Assembly: GCF_900099835.1 (NCBI RefSeq)
Contig: NZ_FNKP01000001.1
Span: 3,038,001 to 3,102,000, forward strand
DNA length: 64,000 nt
DNA from: Paraburkholderia fungorum
GTDB lineage: Bacteria > Pseudomonadota > Gammaproteobacteria > Burkholderiales > Burkholderiaceae
Reading direction: 5' to 3'
Below, one piece after another: positions 33,775 to 43,201 of this stretch. Both the position numbers and the translations under genes were made by a program. Under the pieces are notes generated by a model. That model was given only the letters and a program-made list of their open reading frames with translations. It did not search any database and was not told where the DNA came from. The first letter of the stretch is position 1. Every line of letters begins with the position of its first letter.

Positions 33775-34205
33775 AGAGCGCACGCCGACGCTCCCGCGAA
33801 CTAGCCACGCAGGGGCTTTACCAGTGGCTGCTGTCGGGTTCGCCCGCCAGTGAAATCGAAGCGCAGCTGAGCGGCGCCCAAGGTTTCGACAAGGCCGATC
33901 GCGAGCATCTGGACGCGCTTTTGCGCGGCGTGATCCGCGATTCGGACGCGTTGTCCGCCGACATCGCACCGTGCCTGGATCGTCCGATCGAACAACTGTC
34001 GCCGGTCGAACGCGCTGTTCTGCTGGTCGCTGCATTCGAACTGAAGAATCACGTCGATATTCCCTATCGCGTAATCATCAACGAAGCAGTCGAGCTGACC
34101 AAAACATTCGGCGGCTCGGACGGCTACAAGTACGTCAACGGCGTACTGGACAAGCTGTCCGCGCAATTGCGCGCAGCTGAAACGCAGGCGGCTCGCAAGT
34201 CGTAA
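33771..34205 (+). CDS. nusB: Transcription antitermination factor NusB
   Basis: 144 residues, all helical: [16 protein letters not shown] at the start, [15 protein letters not shown] in the middle and [29 protein letters not shown] (pieces) at the end. These match NusB, which binds BoxA RNA with NusE in ribosomal RNA antitermination. It is coupled to ribH by an ATGA overlap and ends at a strong terminator. ribH-nusB linkage is widespread in bacteria. Confidence 0.97.
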   Translation: MKSARRRSRELATQGLYQWLLSGSPASEIEAQLSGAQGFDKADREHLDALLRGVIRDSDALSADIAPCLDRPIEQLSPVERAVLLVAAFELKNHVDIPYRVIINEAVELTKTFGGSDGYKYVNGVLDKLSAQLRAAETQAARKS

Positions 34206-34211
34206 GCGTCA

Positions 34212-34247
34212 GGCGCATGACGGGACACCCTGTCATGCGCCTTTTTT
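34212..34247 (+). terminator. Terminator after nusB
   Basis: GGCGCATGACGGG and CCTGTCATGCGCC arms followed by TTTTTTG. Confidence 0.9.
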
Positions 34248-34375
34248 GTAGCGAGTCGAACCGCTGGAAAGGACGCTGCGTTGCGCATGTCTGAGCTGGT
34301 GCGCGGGGAACCCCGATCAGCCGTAATCGGGCACGCAACGCCGTCCTGCTTTTGCTCTGAACTGGATTTGATCGT

Positions 34376-35572
34376 ATGAACTCCGTGACCGAACCCCTCG
34401 TGCGGCTTGCTGCCCGCGTCGACGCCATCCAGCCGTTCTATGTGATGGAACTGGCCAAGGAGGCCGCGCTCCTCGAGCGCGACGGGCGCGACATCATTCA
34501 CATGGGAATCGGCGAGCCCGATTTCACGGCACCCGAGCCTGTAATCGAGGCTGCGGCAAACGCGCTGCGCCGGGGCGTCACGCAATACACCAATGCGCTC
34601 GGCCTGCACGCGCTGCGTGAAGCGATCTCCGCGCATTACGCCGAGTTCTACGGCGTTAGCGTCGATCCCGCGCGGATCGTTGTCACCGCGGGCGCATCCG
34701 CCGCGTTGTTGCTGGCCTGCGCCGCGCTGGTCGACCGCGACGACGAAGTGCTGATGCCGGACCCGTGCTACCCATGCAACCGTCATTTCGTGATCGCCGC
34801 CGAAGGCAAGCCGGTCATGGTGCCAAGCGGCCCCGCCGAGCGTTTCCAGTTGACCGCCAACGACGTCGAGCGCCTCTGGAACGAGCGCACTCGTGGCGTG
34901 CTGCTCGCTTCGCCGTCGAACCCGACCGGCACGTCGATCGAACCCGCCGAACTTGAACGCATCGTCAAGGCGGTGCGGGCGCGTGGCGGCTTCACGATCG
35001 TCGACGAGATCTATCAGGGTCTGAGCTACGACGCAAAGCCCGTCTCGGCGCTCTCGTTTGGCGACGACGTGATCACCGTCAACAGTTTCTCGAAGTACTT
35101 CAACATGACCGGCTGGCGTCTGGGCTGGCTCGTGGTGCCGCCCGGCATGGTTAGCGCGTTCGAAAAGCTCGCGCAGAACCTGTTCATCTGCGCGTCGGCG
35201 CTCGCGCAGCACGCGGCCCTCGCCTGCTTCGAGCCGGAAACCATCGCCATCTATGAAGAGCGGCGGCTCGAGTTCAAGCGCCGCCGCGACTTCATTGCAC
35301 CGGCTCTGGAATCGCTCGGTTTCTCGGTGCCGGTCATGCCCGACGGCGCGTTCTACGTCTATGCCGATTGCCGTACGGTCGCGCATAAGGCAGCCGGGGA
35401 CAGCGCCGCGCTCACCAAGGCCATGCTGCACGACGCGGGCGTGGTGCTGGTACCGGGTATGGATTTCGGCACACACGCGCCGAGGGAGTACATCCGCTTG
35501 TCGTATGCAACTGCGTATCCGAAGCTGGAAGAGGCAGTGGATCGGCTGGCGAAGCTGTTCGGGCAGCAATAG
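34376..35572 (+). CDS. Class I/II pyridoxal phosphate-dependent aminotransferase
   Basis: 398 residues of fold-type I aminotransferase: MGIGEPDFTAPEPV, the ASPSNPTGT substrate/PLP site, VDEIYQGL, and the Schiff-base lysine in NSFSKYFNMTGWRLGW. It resembles aspartate/tyrosine or general amino-acid aminotransferases of the Aro8/AspC group; substrate is not determined. It stands alone downstream of the nusB terminator and ends at a bidirectional terminator shared with the convergent transglycosylase gene. Confidence 0.9.
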   Translation: MNSVTEPLVRLAARVDAIQPFYVMELAKEAALLERDGRDIIHMGIGEPDFTAPEPVIEAAANALRRGVTQYTNALGLHALREAISAHYAEFYGVSVDPARIVVTAGASAALLLACAALVDRDDEVLMPDPCYPCNRHFVIAAEGKPVMVPSGPAERFQLTANDVERLWNERTRGVLLASPSNPTGTSIEPAELERIVKAVRARGGFTIVDEIYQGLSYDAKPVSALSFGDDVITVNSFSKYFNMTGWRLGWLVVPPGMVSAFEKLAQNLFICASALAQHAALACFEPETIAIYEERRLEFKRRRDFIAPALESLGFSVPVMPDGAFYVYADCRTVAHKAAGDSAALTKAMLHDAGVVLVPGMDFGTHAPREYIRLSYATAYPKLEEAVDRLAKLFGQQ

Positions 35573-35601
35573 GCTTACGAACAGCATCACTCCCCAAACG
35601 C

Positions 35602-35632
35602 AAAAAAGGACACTCGAAAGTGTCCTTTTTTG
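35602..35632. terminator. Bidirectional terminator
   Basis: AAAAAAGGACACT and AGTGTCCTTTTTT arms with a CGAA loop, placed between convergent genes (aminotransferase and lytic transglycosylase). Confidence 0.9.
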
Positions 35633-35694
35633 TTGCTGCCGAGTTTTTGCGACGCGCTATCCAGCTCAAGCTGCCAGACCGCCACGTAGTCAGA

Positions 35695-36879
35695 TCAGGC
35701 GCCCAGCTCCGAGGCCGACGCCACGTGCTTCGTGGCATTCGCATCGTCCTGATCGGCTGCAGAGGACTTTGCCGGCGCGTTCAGCGCGTGACCGCCGTCG
35801 AGCGTCACCTGAACCCGCTTGGCGCTGCTCGCTGCCGCCTGAGCCGTATTGGCCGACGCGGTCAGAACCGGCGTCGGCGACTGCGGTGCGTTGATCGGCA
35901 CCTTGCGGCCCCGTGCCACGTCGCGCAGACGGCCACGCTCGGCCATCACCTTGGCGCCGTAGCCGCCGTCGTCCTGCGAACTGGAGCCGACGTACAGACG
36001 CAAGCCGCCCGGCAGCGAACCGCCGCGTGCGATGCAATCCTTCAGCACCAGCGCGCCCACCTTGATGTTCGCGACCGGTTCGAGCGCCGCGCCTTCACCG
36101 CCGAAATACTGGAATTTGTCCGAGTGCACCTTGGACATCACCTGCATCAGGCCTTGCGCGCCGACGCCGCTCTCGGCGTACGGGTTGAAACCCGATTCGA
36201 TTGCCATCACGGACAGCAGCAGCAGAGGATCGAGGCCGACTTCACGGCCGGTGTCGAACGCGGCCTTCACGAGCTCGCTAACGGGCTCCTGAGCGACGCG
36301 ATAACGGCGCGCCAGGTACGACGCAACCAGATCCTGCTCGCGGCTCGATACCAGCACGCGATCGTCGCGCGCATCGGCCGAAACGCGTTGGGCCGGGATC
36401 AGGCGAGCCAGCGCGGTGACGCTTTGCATGGTGCGCGGATCGAGCCCGTTCAGAGCGGCGACACCCATACCGGCCGAACCGGAATTGTCGATAGCGCTGT
36501 CGACGCTGGTGTTGCTGGTGGTGAAGCTGACGTTGGTGCCGGTGACGCCACTGGGAGCGTCGGAATTGCTCGTATTGGCACTGACCGACAGCGACTCGTC
36601 AGACGACGACGCGTTTGCCGGCGGACCGAAAGCTGGTAGCGGATTGCCTTGCAGCAAACGCGCAGGGCCAGCTTGCACAGCGGCGGAAATAACCGGCATC
36701 AGCTTGGCAGCCAAGGTGCCGCGCAGCGTAGGCATCAGCCAGAGGGTGACGGCCATAACGACCGCAACACCGCCGACGATGCTAAACAGATGATGACTCA
36801 CTCGCGTCCCGCGACGCAGCACTCCTCGCACAGCCTGTGCGATACGCTCATCGGGACGCCACGATAACCAGGCGTTCAT
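35695..36879 (-). CDS. Membrane-anchored lytic transglycosylase (SLT domain)
   Basis: 394 residues. A cytoplasmic start of about 30 residues, one membrane helix (about 32-50), then a Ser/Thr/Asn-rich linker (90-140). An SLT domain runs from about 200 to 320, with catalytic Glu228 in MAIESGFNPYAES and the QGLMQVMSK segment. The last 70 residues are Ala/Ser-rich and probably disordered. Enzymes of this class cleave peptidoglycan with formation of 1,6-anhydromuramic acid, here in the periplasm. No secretion-system gene is adjacent, so a general cell-wall role is likely. It is convergent with the aminotransferase gene. Confidence 0.88.
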   Translation of the reverse strand: MNAWLSWRPDERIAQAVRGVLRRGTRVSHHLFSIVGGVAVVMAVTLWLMPTLRGTLAAKLMPVISAAVQAGPARLLQGNPLPAFGPPANASSSDESLSVSANTSNSDAPSGVTGTNVSFTTSNTSVDSAIDNSGSAGMGVAALNGLDPRTMQSVTALARLIPAQRVSADARDDRVLVSSREQDLVASYLARRYRVAQEPVSELVKAAFDTGREVGLDPLLLLSVMAIESGFNPYAESGVGAQGLMQVMSKVHSDKFQYFGGEGAALEPVANIKVGALVLKDCIARGGSLPGGLRLYVGSSSQDDGGYGAKVMAERGRLRDVARGRKVPINAPQSPTPVLTASANTAQAAASSAKRVQVTLDGGHALNAPAKSSAADQDDANATKHVASASELGA

Positions 36880-37514
36880 TCAGATCTCCCATCTTGCATG
36901 ATCCGCGAACTCCGCCGAATAAAAATGGCGGCACTACATGTTCGAAGAGTCAAGACACCGCGCGCTCTGTCTGGTTAGGGCAGCAACGATGTCGGGAAAC
37001 GGCAAATACCGTCTGTGGGGAGCCATTCGGGAAGAATGACCCGCTGCATCTCGAAAAATGCAAGCGGTGGCTCCCACGCGAAAAACCAGCGTCAGCGGAC
37101 GCTGGTGGGGCCCTCAAAAAGGCCGTCAATACCGTCAGTACCGTGCAGGGGGGTCGGTAATCGGTGACGCGTTGCGTCGAAAGGGACCGGGGGCAGTGGT
37201 AAAAGGTTCACGCCCTGCAACCAATGTGGACGGATTCTATGCAGGGTTTTATAGATCGTCAACACTATAGAACGGCAAATGTATAACTATTTGTAATAAT
37301 GAACAGTGTTCAGACCGTGAAGAACGGCTCAGCATGCGCCTTTTGGGGCATCTCAAATTGTCCGTTCGGTCTAGGCCGTTCGGCTGATCTACGTGCGCTA
37401 TCCAACGCAGGTAAAATCGACAATCGTTCCGGCGCCGTGAAACCTGCTGCGCCCTTCTTTTCCGCCACTTTTTTGCCGCCCAGCCGGCATTGAAGTGGCT
37501 CTGAACCGCACCAG
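36880..37514. other. Long intergenic/leader region before ubiD
   Basis: 635 bp without a gene, more AT-rich on the right. It contains a compound RNA-like structure (listed separately), short GTCAATACCGTCAGTACCGT repeats near 37121-37143, and a GAACAGTGTTC palindrome near 37303-37313. Confidence 0.5.
37015..37105 (+). ncRNA. Candidate structured RNA (two nested stems plus a hairpin)
   Basis: The outer stem is GTGGGGAGCCA (37015-37025) with TGGCTCCCAC (37068-37077). The inner stem is CCGCTGCAT (37041-37049) with ATGCAAGCGG (37058-37067). The 3' arms abut and a 15-nt bulge sits on the 5' side. A second hairpin CCAGCGTC/GACGCTGG follows at 37086-37105. It lies about 400 bp upstream of ubiD and divergent from the transglycosylase. 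It could be a 5' leader element or a small RNA; there is no T-run to define an end, and strand is assumed from ubiD. Confidence 0.4.
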
Positions 37515-39083
37515 ATGAAATACAAAGACCTGCGTGATTTTGTCGGCCGTCTCGAGACAATCGGTGAACTGCGCCGTGTCTCGCAAAAAGTCTCACCCAA
37601 CCTGGAAATGACCGAATTGTGCGACCGCGTTCTGCGCGCCGGCGGTCCGGCTCTGCTGTTTGAGAACAAGGAGGAGCATGCGTTCCCGGTACTCGGCAAT
37701 CTCTTCGGCACGCCGCGGCGCGTCGCGCTCGGCATGGGTGTCGACGCGCAAGCCGGTGAAGGCGACGGCGCCGCGCTGGAGTCGCTGCGCGATGTCGGCC
37801 GACTGCTTTCTGCGTTGAAGGAGCCGGAGCCGCCCAAAGGGCTCAAGGACGCGGGCAAACTGTTCTCGCTGGCGAAGGCGGTTTGGGATATGGCGCCGAA
37901 GACGGTGAGCGCGCCGCCCTGCCAGGAAATTGTCTGGGAAGGCAACGATGTCGACCTCGGCAAACTGCCCATTCAGACTTGCTGGCCGGGCGACGTCGGT
38001 CCGCTGGTGACATGGGGCCTGACCGTCACAAAAGGTCCGAATAAGACTCGACAGAATTTAGGCATATATCGCCAGCAGTTGATCGGACGTAACAAATTGA
38101 TCATGCGCTGGCTCGCGCATCGCGGCGGTGCGCTCGATTTTCGCGAATTCGCGCTGCAGAATCCGGGCAAGCCGTATCCGGTAGCCGTGGTGCTGGGCGC
38201 CGATCCGGCAACGATTCTCGGCGCGGTCACACCGGTGCCCGACACGTTGTCCGAATATCAGTTCGCCGGGTTGCTGCGCGGCGGTCGCACGGAACTCGCG
38301 AAGTGCCTCACGCCCGGCGTCGATGGCTTGCAGGTGCCCGCCCGCGCCGAAATCGTGCTCGAAGGCTTCATTTATCCGCAGGAAGGCGCGCCCTCGCCTG
38401 CCCCGGCTGGTGCGCCGCCACGTCCGGCCAAGGGCGCGTCGGCGGCTTATGAGCATGCGCTCGAAGGCCCGTACGGCGACCATACCGGCTACTACAACGA
38501 ACAGGAGTGGTTCCCCGTCTTCACCGTCGAGCGGATCACGATGCGCCGCGACGCGATCTATCACTCGACCTACACCGGCAAACCGCCTGACGAACCCGCC
38601 GTACTGGGCGTCGCGCTGAACGAAGTGTTCGTGCCACTGTTGCAGAAGCAGTTCACCGAGATCACCGACTTCTACCTGCCGCCCGAAGGTTGCAGCTACC
38701 GCATGGCGATCGTGCAGATGAAGAAGAGCTACCCCGGCCACGCCAAGCGCGTGATGTTCGGCGTGTGGAGCTTCTTGCGGCAGTTCATGTACACGAAGTT
38801 CATCGTCGTGGTCGACGAGGACGTGAATATTCGCGACTGGAAGGAAGTGATCTGGGCGATCACCACGCGCATCGACCCGGCGCGCGACACGGTGCTGGTG
38901 GATCGCACGCCGATCGACTACCTGGATTTCGCATCGCCCGTGGCGGGTCTCGGGTCGAAGATGGGACTCGACGCGACCAACAAATGGCCCGGTGAAACCG
39001 ATCGCGAATGGGGCCGGCCGATCGTCATGGACGATGCGGTCAAACAGCGCGTCGATACCTTGTGGAACGAGTTGGGCCTGTAA
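37515..39083 (+). CDS. ubiD: UbiD, 3-octaprenyl-4-hydroxybenzoate carboxy-lyase
   Basis: 522 residues, close to the usual length. Landmarks are [33 protein letters not shown] and [14 protein letters not shown] [16 protein letters not shown], and the C-terminal [26 protein letters not shown] segment ([15 protein letters not shown] here). It is a prenylated-FMN-dependent decarboxylase of ubiquinone synthesis, and the UbiX partner is not in this window. An insert of about 25 Ala/Pro-rich residues (near 295-320) is longer than in E. coli. It is followed at 51 bp by a LysE-type exporter. Confidence 0.95.
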   Translation: MKYKDLRDFVGRLETIGELRRVSQKVSPNLEMTELCDRVLRAGGPALLFENKEEHAFPVLGNLFGTPRRVALGMGVDAQAGEGDGAALESLRDVGRLLSALKEPEPPKGLKDAGKLFSLAKAVWDMAPKTVSAPPCQEIVWEGNDVDLGKLPIQTCWPGDVGPLVTWGLTVTKGPNKTRQNLGIYRQQLIGRNKLIMRWLAHRGGALDFREFALQNPGKPYPVAVVLGADPATILGAVTPVPDTLSEYQFAGLLRGGRTELAKCLTPGVDGLQVPARAEIVLEGFIYPQEGAPSPAPAGAPPRPAKGASAAYEHALEGPYGDHTGYYNEQEWFPVFTVERITMRRDAIYHSTYTGKPPDEPAVLGVALNEVFVPLLQKQFTEITDFYLPPEGCSYRMAIVQMKKSYPGHAKRVMFGVWSFLRQFMYTKFIVVVDEDVNIRDWKEVIWAITTRIDPARDTVLVDRTPIDYLDFASPVAGLGSKMGLDATNKWPGETDREWGRPIVMDDAVKQRVDTLWNELGL

Positions 39084-39134
39084 GGCGAGCCGTACAACAA
39101 GACCAATAACAAAACTGATGGAGCAGTTGCACGG

Positions 39135-39812
39135 ATGCACGCCTTTTCAATGATGTCGGATGGTTTTTTTCTGTCGTTGTCGCTGTGTCTGGATATCGGC
39201 CTGGTGAACGTGGCCATTATTTCGCTGACGCTGTCGCACGGTTTCAAGCCTGGCTTCTGGCTCGGCCTCGGTTCATGCGTCGGCGATCTGATTTACGCGG
39301 CGCTCGCGCTCGCCGGCATGGCTGCGCTGCTGCAATTCGAATCGGTGCGCTGGGTCGTGTGGATCGGCGGGGCGGCGATTTTGCTGTTCCTTACCTGGAA
39401 GATGGCGCGTGAGGCGATGTTCCCCGCGTCGGCGCCGGCCGTGGCTGGCGAAGCGGATGCCGCTGCGCCGCATCGGTCCCCGTGGCGCGGATTCTTGCGC
39501 GGCGTGCTGCTGGCCGTGTCATCGCCCTCGGCGATCCTGTGGTTCGCGGCTGTCGGCGGGGCGCTGATCGCCAAAGCCGGCGCGACGAGTCCAACGACGG
39601 CGCTAGTGTTTCTCGGCGGCTTCTTCCTCGGCGGGCTGTGCTGGACGCTCTTTATCTGCGGACTCGGCAGTCATGGGCGCAAACGCGCGGGTGCCGGTTT
39701 GCTCCGCGGATGTCATGTGTTGTCCGCGCTGCTGTTCGCGTATTTCTCGTATAGCGTGATCGTTAATGGATACCGCGATCTGATTTTGCAGACGGCGCAA
39801 GTGGTTGGCTGA
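39135..39812 (+). CDS. LysE/RhtB family exporter
   Basis: 225 residues with six predicted membrane segments. FFLSLSLCLDIGLVNVAI and SHGFKPGFWLGLGSCVGDLIYAAL match the LysE family's N-terminal half; AVSSPSAILWFAAVGGALIA matches the conserved fourth helix. The middle loop (about 95-115) is Ala-rich and longer than usual. It should export amino acids or related small molecules; substrate unknown. It is close behind ubiD but the functions are unrelated. A bidirectional terminator follows. Confidence 0.88.
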   Translation: MHAFSMMSDGFFLSLSLCLDIGLVNVAIISLTLSHGFKPGFWLGLGSCVGDLIYAALALAGMAALLQFESVRWVVWIGGAAILLFLTWKMAREAMFPASAPAVAGEADAAAPHRSPWRGFLRGVLLAVSSPSAILWFAAVGGALIAKAGATSPTTALVFLGGFFLGGLCWTLFICGLGSHGRKRAGAGLLRGCHVLSALLFAYFSYSVIVNGYRDLILQTAQVVG

Positions 39813-39827
39813 TAGCTAAGACCGGAT

Positions 39828-39867
39828 AAAAAACGGCTCGCGGATCAATCCGGCGAGCCGTTTTTCT
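39828..39867. terminator. Bidirectional terminator
   Basis: AAAAACGGCTCGC and GCGAGCCGTTTTT arms with an imperfect loop, between the LysE-type gene and the convergent dehydratase gene. Confidence 0.88.
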
Positions 39868-39904
39868 TTGCCCGGCACCGTTTAGCAGCGCCAAGGCGAT
39901 GGGA

Positions 39905-40870
39905 TTACGCAAGGTACTGCGCGAGCTTTTCCAGATCGACGTTGCCGCCGCTCACTACCACGCCCACGCGCTTGCCCTTCACCGGCACCACGCCGTTGAG
40001 CACGGCCGCAGCAGCCAGACAGCCGGTCGGTTCGACCACGATCTTCATGCGCTGCGCGAAAAAGCGCATGGTTTCGACCAGTTGCGCGTCGCTGACCGTT
40101 TCGATCCGCGCGACCAGCTTGCGAATAATCGCGAACGTGTAGTCGCCGAGGTGTGTGGATGCAGCGCCGTCGGCGATCGTACGAGGTGTGTCGATATGCA
40201 CGATCTCGCCACGCGCCAGCGATTGCTGACCGTCATTGCCCGCCTCCGGCTCGATGCCGATCACCGTGCATTCGGGACTCAAAGCCGCTGCGGACAATGC
40301 GCTGCCGCCAATCAATCCGCCGCCGCCAAGGCAAACGACCAGCACGTCGAGCGGACCAGTTTCGTCGATCAGCTCTTTTACCGCCGTGCCCTGCCCGGCA
40401 ATCACATGCGGATGGTCGTACGGCGGAATCAGCGTCATGCCGCGCTCTTCGGCGAGGCGTCGGCCGATTTCTTCGCGGTTTTCTGTGTAGCGGTCATAGG
40501 TAATGACTTCGCCGCCGTACCCTTTCGTCGCGGCGACTTTGGCGGCGGGTGCGTCGTGCGGCATGATGATCGTCGCGCGAATGCCCGCGAGGCGCGCCGA
40601 CAGCGCAATCGCCTGAGCGTGATTCCCCGACGAATAGGTCAGCACACCCGCCTCGCGCTGCTGCGCGTCGAAGTGCGAGATCGCGTTATAAGCGCCGCGA
40701 AATTTGAACGCGCCCATGCGCTGAAAATTTTCGCACTTGAAGAATACCGACGCGCCCGTGCGTTCGTTGAACGTGCTCGAGGTCAGAACGGGGGTGCGGT
40801 GAGCGACGCCTTCGAGACGCGCTGCGGCGTCGAGTACGTCGTCGAAAGTGGGAGCGGGAAGCACTTGCAC
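39905..40870 (-). CDS. Threonine/serine dehydratase-like (threo-3-hydroxyaspartate ammonia-lyase family)
   Basis: The frame is open to 40999, but a GTG at 40870 with a GGAG ribosome binding site gives the usual 321 residues. PLP-binding Lys lies in MGAFKFRGAYNAI, the substrate loop in SSGNHAQAIAL, and the phosphate-binding GGGGL in VVCLGGGGLIGGSAL. There is no C-terminal ACT domain, so no allosteric control as in biosynthetic IlvA. The family covers serine racemase, catabolic threonine dehydratase and threo-3-hydroxyaspartate dehydratase; the KVAATKGYGGEVITYDR stretch favours the last group, moderately. It is convergent with the LysE exporter. Confidence 0.85.
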   Translation of the reverse strand: MQVLPAPTFDDVLDAAARLEGVAHRTPVLTSSTFNERTGASVFFKCENFQRMGAFKFRGAYNAISHFDAQQREAGVLTYSSGNHAQAIALSARLAGIRATIIMPHDAPAAKVAATKGYGGEVITYDRYTENREEIGRRLAEERGMTLIPPYDHPHVIAGQGTAVKELIDETGPLDVLVVCLGGGGLIGGSALSAAALSPECTVIGIEPEAGNDGQQSLARGEIVHIDTPRTIADGAASTHLGDYTFAIIRKLVARIETVSDAQLVETMRFFAQRMKIVVEPTGCLAAAAVLNGVVPVKGKRVGVVVSGGNVDLEKLAQYLA

Positions 40871-41067
40871 GGCGGGATTCTCCAAAGCGGTGGCGAAACA
40901 GCCATTCTCCCAGCTTCGCTGGTGCTTTGGAACGTTACTCGTGCGCCGGGCGCCATCCCTGAGCAATGACGCCCTATTAAAATCGAAACGTAAAAACAAG
41001 AATGGCGTAACCCGGCACTCAAGCCGGCGTTACGCCATCAACACATCTTTCAGAAAAAGCTATGCAA

Positions 41068-41382
41068 TTAGCGGCGATAGTAGCCGTGACCGTATCCGTG
41101 ACCGCCGTAATAACCGCGATAGTAGCCATGGTGATAATACGGACGGCCATAACCGCCGTAATACCCGCCCACGACAACTGCCGGCGGCGGAGCATACACG
41201 ACAGGCGGTGCATAGACCGGCGGCGGCGGTGCGTAATAGACCGGCGGAGGCGCGGCATAAACCGGATAAGCCGGCGCGACCGGAATTCCGATACCGATCC
41301 CTACGGAAACATGCGCCTCGGCGGCACCGGCGACTCCCAAGCCGAGTGCTGCGGCAACGACAAACGGAACGATCTTCTTCAC
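41068..41382 (-). CDS. Secreted PXPV-repeat-like Gly/Tyr/Pro-rich protein
   Basis: The start is GTG 41382 with an AGGAG ribosome binding site; an upstream frame to 41508 lacks one. The 104-residue product has a signal peptide (MKKIVPFVVAAALGLGVAGAAEA) followed by HVSVGIGIGIP. A low-complexity stretch of PPPVYYAPPPPVY-type repeats and a tail of GYYGGYG, HHGYY and GHGYGHGYYRR follow. It resembles the PXPV repeat proteins of betaproteobacteria, whose function is unknown. An envelope or secreted location is expected. It is preceded by a 240-bp AT-rich region. Confidence 0.75.
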   Translation of the reverse strand: MKKIVPFVVAAALGLGVAGAAEAHVSVGIGIGIPVAPAYPVYAAPPPVYYAPPPPVYAPPVVYAPPPAVVVGGYYGGYGRPYYHHGYYRGYYGGHGYGHGYYRR

Positions 41383-41695
41383 TTCTATTCTCCTAGCGCG
41401 GCCCACCAAGGTCGCCGACTTCGCATGCCTCGCATGCTCTGAATTCAATGTATCGAAAAAGGCCGGGACCATCTGTTCGCATTTGTTGCAAATTGCAATT
41501 AGCCACATCGGGATCCCTTTCTCTTTACTGCGACATTGTCAAAAATTGGGGGGCACCCATTGGAAAATCAAGGGTTTAGCGGATCTAACGCACGCGATTC
41601 TTTTACTTCACACAATTACAGGCTTTACACGCGTACTTTTCAGTAATCTTTGATTACAAATTCGCTTCAATCCTGACGATGCGAATGAAAAATCC
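41383..41695. other. AT-rich intergenic region
   Basis: About 310 bp upstream of the secreted repeat protein gene (minus strand). It includes its ribosome binding site and an AT-rich 41500-41695 stretch, which is a likely promoter zone; no hexamers were fixed. Confidence 0.4.
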
Positions 41696-41729
41696 AATAA
41701 AAAATGCCCGGCGAAATCTCGCCGGGCAT
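41696..41729 (-). terminator. Terminator of the 53-aa gene
   Basis: ATGCCCGGCGA/TCGCCGGGCAT stem with an AATC loop. Read leftward it is followed by a run of T (AATAAAAAA on the plus strand). Confidence 0.88.
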
Positions 41730-41752
41730 TCTCGCTACCGTCCGCTATGGGT

Positions 41753-41914
41753 TCAGCCGACTTTCACGTAAGCAAATTCGCGCGACACGTTCGGCGGGAC
41801 ATACGCGCCGCTGATCCGCACTCGCGGCGTCAATCGTTTCTTCTGATCCCACCAGCGACGGCGCTGTGCATGTGTCAGGAACCGCAAGTGCTTTCGGTAA
41901 GAAAAAATACTCAT
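41753..41914 (-). CDS. Small basic hypothetical protein (53 aa)
   Basis: Found by reading. A GGGAGG ribosome binding site precedes ATG 41914, and the frame is open for 53 codons to TGA, followed within 25 bp by a strong terminator. The product is Arg/Trp-rich: MSIFSYRKHLRFLTHAQ, then RRRWWDQKKRL, then RISGAYVPPNVSREFAYVKV. There is no signal peptide or membrane segment. The complete expression unit (RBS, ORF, terminator) argues for a real gene. A different, slightly longer frame on the same strand has no such signals. A basic peptide of this kind might bind RNA or ribosomes, but that is only a guess. Confidence 0.7.
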   Translation of the reverse strand: MSIFSYRKHLRFLTHAQRRRWWDQKKRLTPRVRISGAYVPPNVSREFAYVKVG

Positions 41915-42184
41915 GTGAACCTCCCGAATCTGACTGCGAAACGAATTTACCCAGAAACAGCAACTGCAAAACCGACTTTCGGATGAAACGTCAGTAGAAC
42001 GTGTTCAGAAGATTGTGAGCAGTTTCCAGGCCTACGAGTGCCGCGCCGCCAGATACCTGCCCGCAGCCGCCATATCGCCAGCGAATTGATCAGAGGAAAT
42101 CGTGTGCCGTGACGCTGCCTGTGGCCGGATGCGCGATACTTCTGCATTCCCGTTCATCGGATATTCCGTCTGGAGCCGGTAATT

Positions 42185-43123
42185 ATGTCCCAGTCCCCTT
42201 TGCCGCGCCTCGGTTTTATCGGCGCCGGGCGGCTCGCGCGGTGTCTTGCGCTGAGCTTTTCACGCGCCGGTTACCCGGTCACCGCCGTCGCGAGCCGCTC
42301 GGCGGCCTCGGCCAGCCGGCTTGCCAGTCAAATCGGGCATTGCGTGGCATTCGACGATCCACAACAGGTCGTCGACGCCGCTGATGTAGTGTTTTTAGCC
42401 GTTCCCGACGACAGCATCGGTACGTCAGCGCACACACTGCGGTTCGGCCCGGACGCCGCTGCGCACGAGCACGGCAAGGCGCTGGTGCACTGCAGTGGCG
42501 CGTCGCCGGTCGAACTGCTGGCGCCGGCTCGCGATCAGGGTGTTTCAATCGGTGGTTTCCATCCACTTTACCTGTTTAGCGGCGACCTCGCCGACCTCGA
42601 CCGAATCGCCGGCTGCTCGGTGACGATCGAGGCCGACGGCGCGTTGAAAGACACGCTGACAGCGCTGGCCACGGCGCTGCGCTGCCATCCGCTGTCGATT
42701 CCGGCGGGCGGCCGCATGCTGTATCACGCCGCCGCGCACTATGCCGCAAGTTTCGCGCTGTGCAGCCTGGCCGAATGCGTCGCGTTGTGGCGCACACTGG
42801 GTTTCGCCGAAGACGACGCGTTGCGCGCGCTGCTGCCGATGCTCTCCGGCACCATCGAAACCGCCCGCGACAAGGGTTTGCCCAACGCGCTGGCGGGTCC
42901 GGTGTCACGCGGCGACACCGGCGTGGTCGAAAAACAGTTGACGCTGCTGGAAGGCCTCGGCGGCGATCACGCGGCGCTGTACGGTTTGCTGACCCGCCGC
43001 GCGGTCGCACTCGCGGAACGTCGCGCGACACCGCCCGCTGCGATCGGCTCGATCGCGGAAGTGGTGGAAGATTCGCTCGCGCGCGCTCTGAATCAGGCTG
43101 CGGCAGGTGCAAGCGTCAAGTAA
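42185..43123 (+). CDS. Rossmann-like/DUF2520 domain protein
   Basis: 312 residues. The N-terminal domain has the dinucleotide-binding GFIGAGRLARCLA and VVFLAVPDDSI; the C-terminal helical DUF2520 domain includes GRMLYHAAAHYAASFALCSL (in pieces) and PLAGPVSRGD-like NALAGPVSRGDTG. The layout is like small NADP-dependent oxidoreductases such as pyrroline-5-carboxylate reductase and ketopantoate reductase relatives. The reaction is unknown. A GGAG ribosome binding site is 9 nt upstream. It is followed at 78 bp by the EthD gene. Confidence 0.88.
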   Translation: MSQSPLPRLGFIGAGRLARCLALSFSRAGYPVTAVASRSAASASRLASQIGHCVAFDDPQQVVDAADVVFLAVPDDSIGTSAHTLRFGPDAAAHEHGKALVHCSGASPVELLAPARDQGVSIGGFHPLYLFSGDLADLDRIAGCSVTIEADGALKDTLTALATALRCHPLSIPAGGRMLYHAAAHYAASFALCSLAECVALWRTLGFAEDDALRALLPMLSGTIETARDKGLPNALAGPVSRGDTGVVEKQLTLLEGLGGDHAALYGLLTRRAVALAERRATPPAAIGSIAEVVEDSLARALNQAAAGASVK

Positions 43124-43201
43124 GCCGTGATAATGTGACGTCCGGCGCCGCGCGAGAATCCGCTGGCGCCGCGCTTCGGGACCAACAGACGAGAACGCAC
43201 A

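Noticed and set aside
41745..41969. 74-codon minus-strand ORF over the 53-aa gene
   Set aside because: Different frame without start signal; the 53-codon frame has a strong ribosome binding site and matching terminator.
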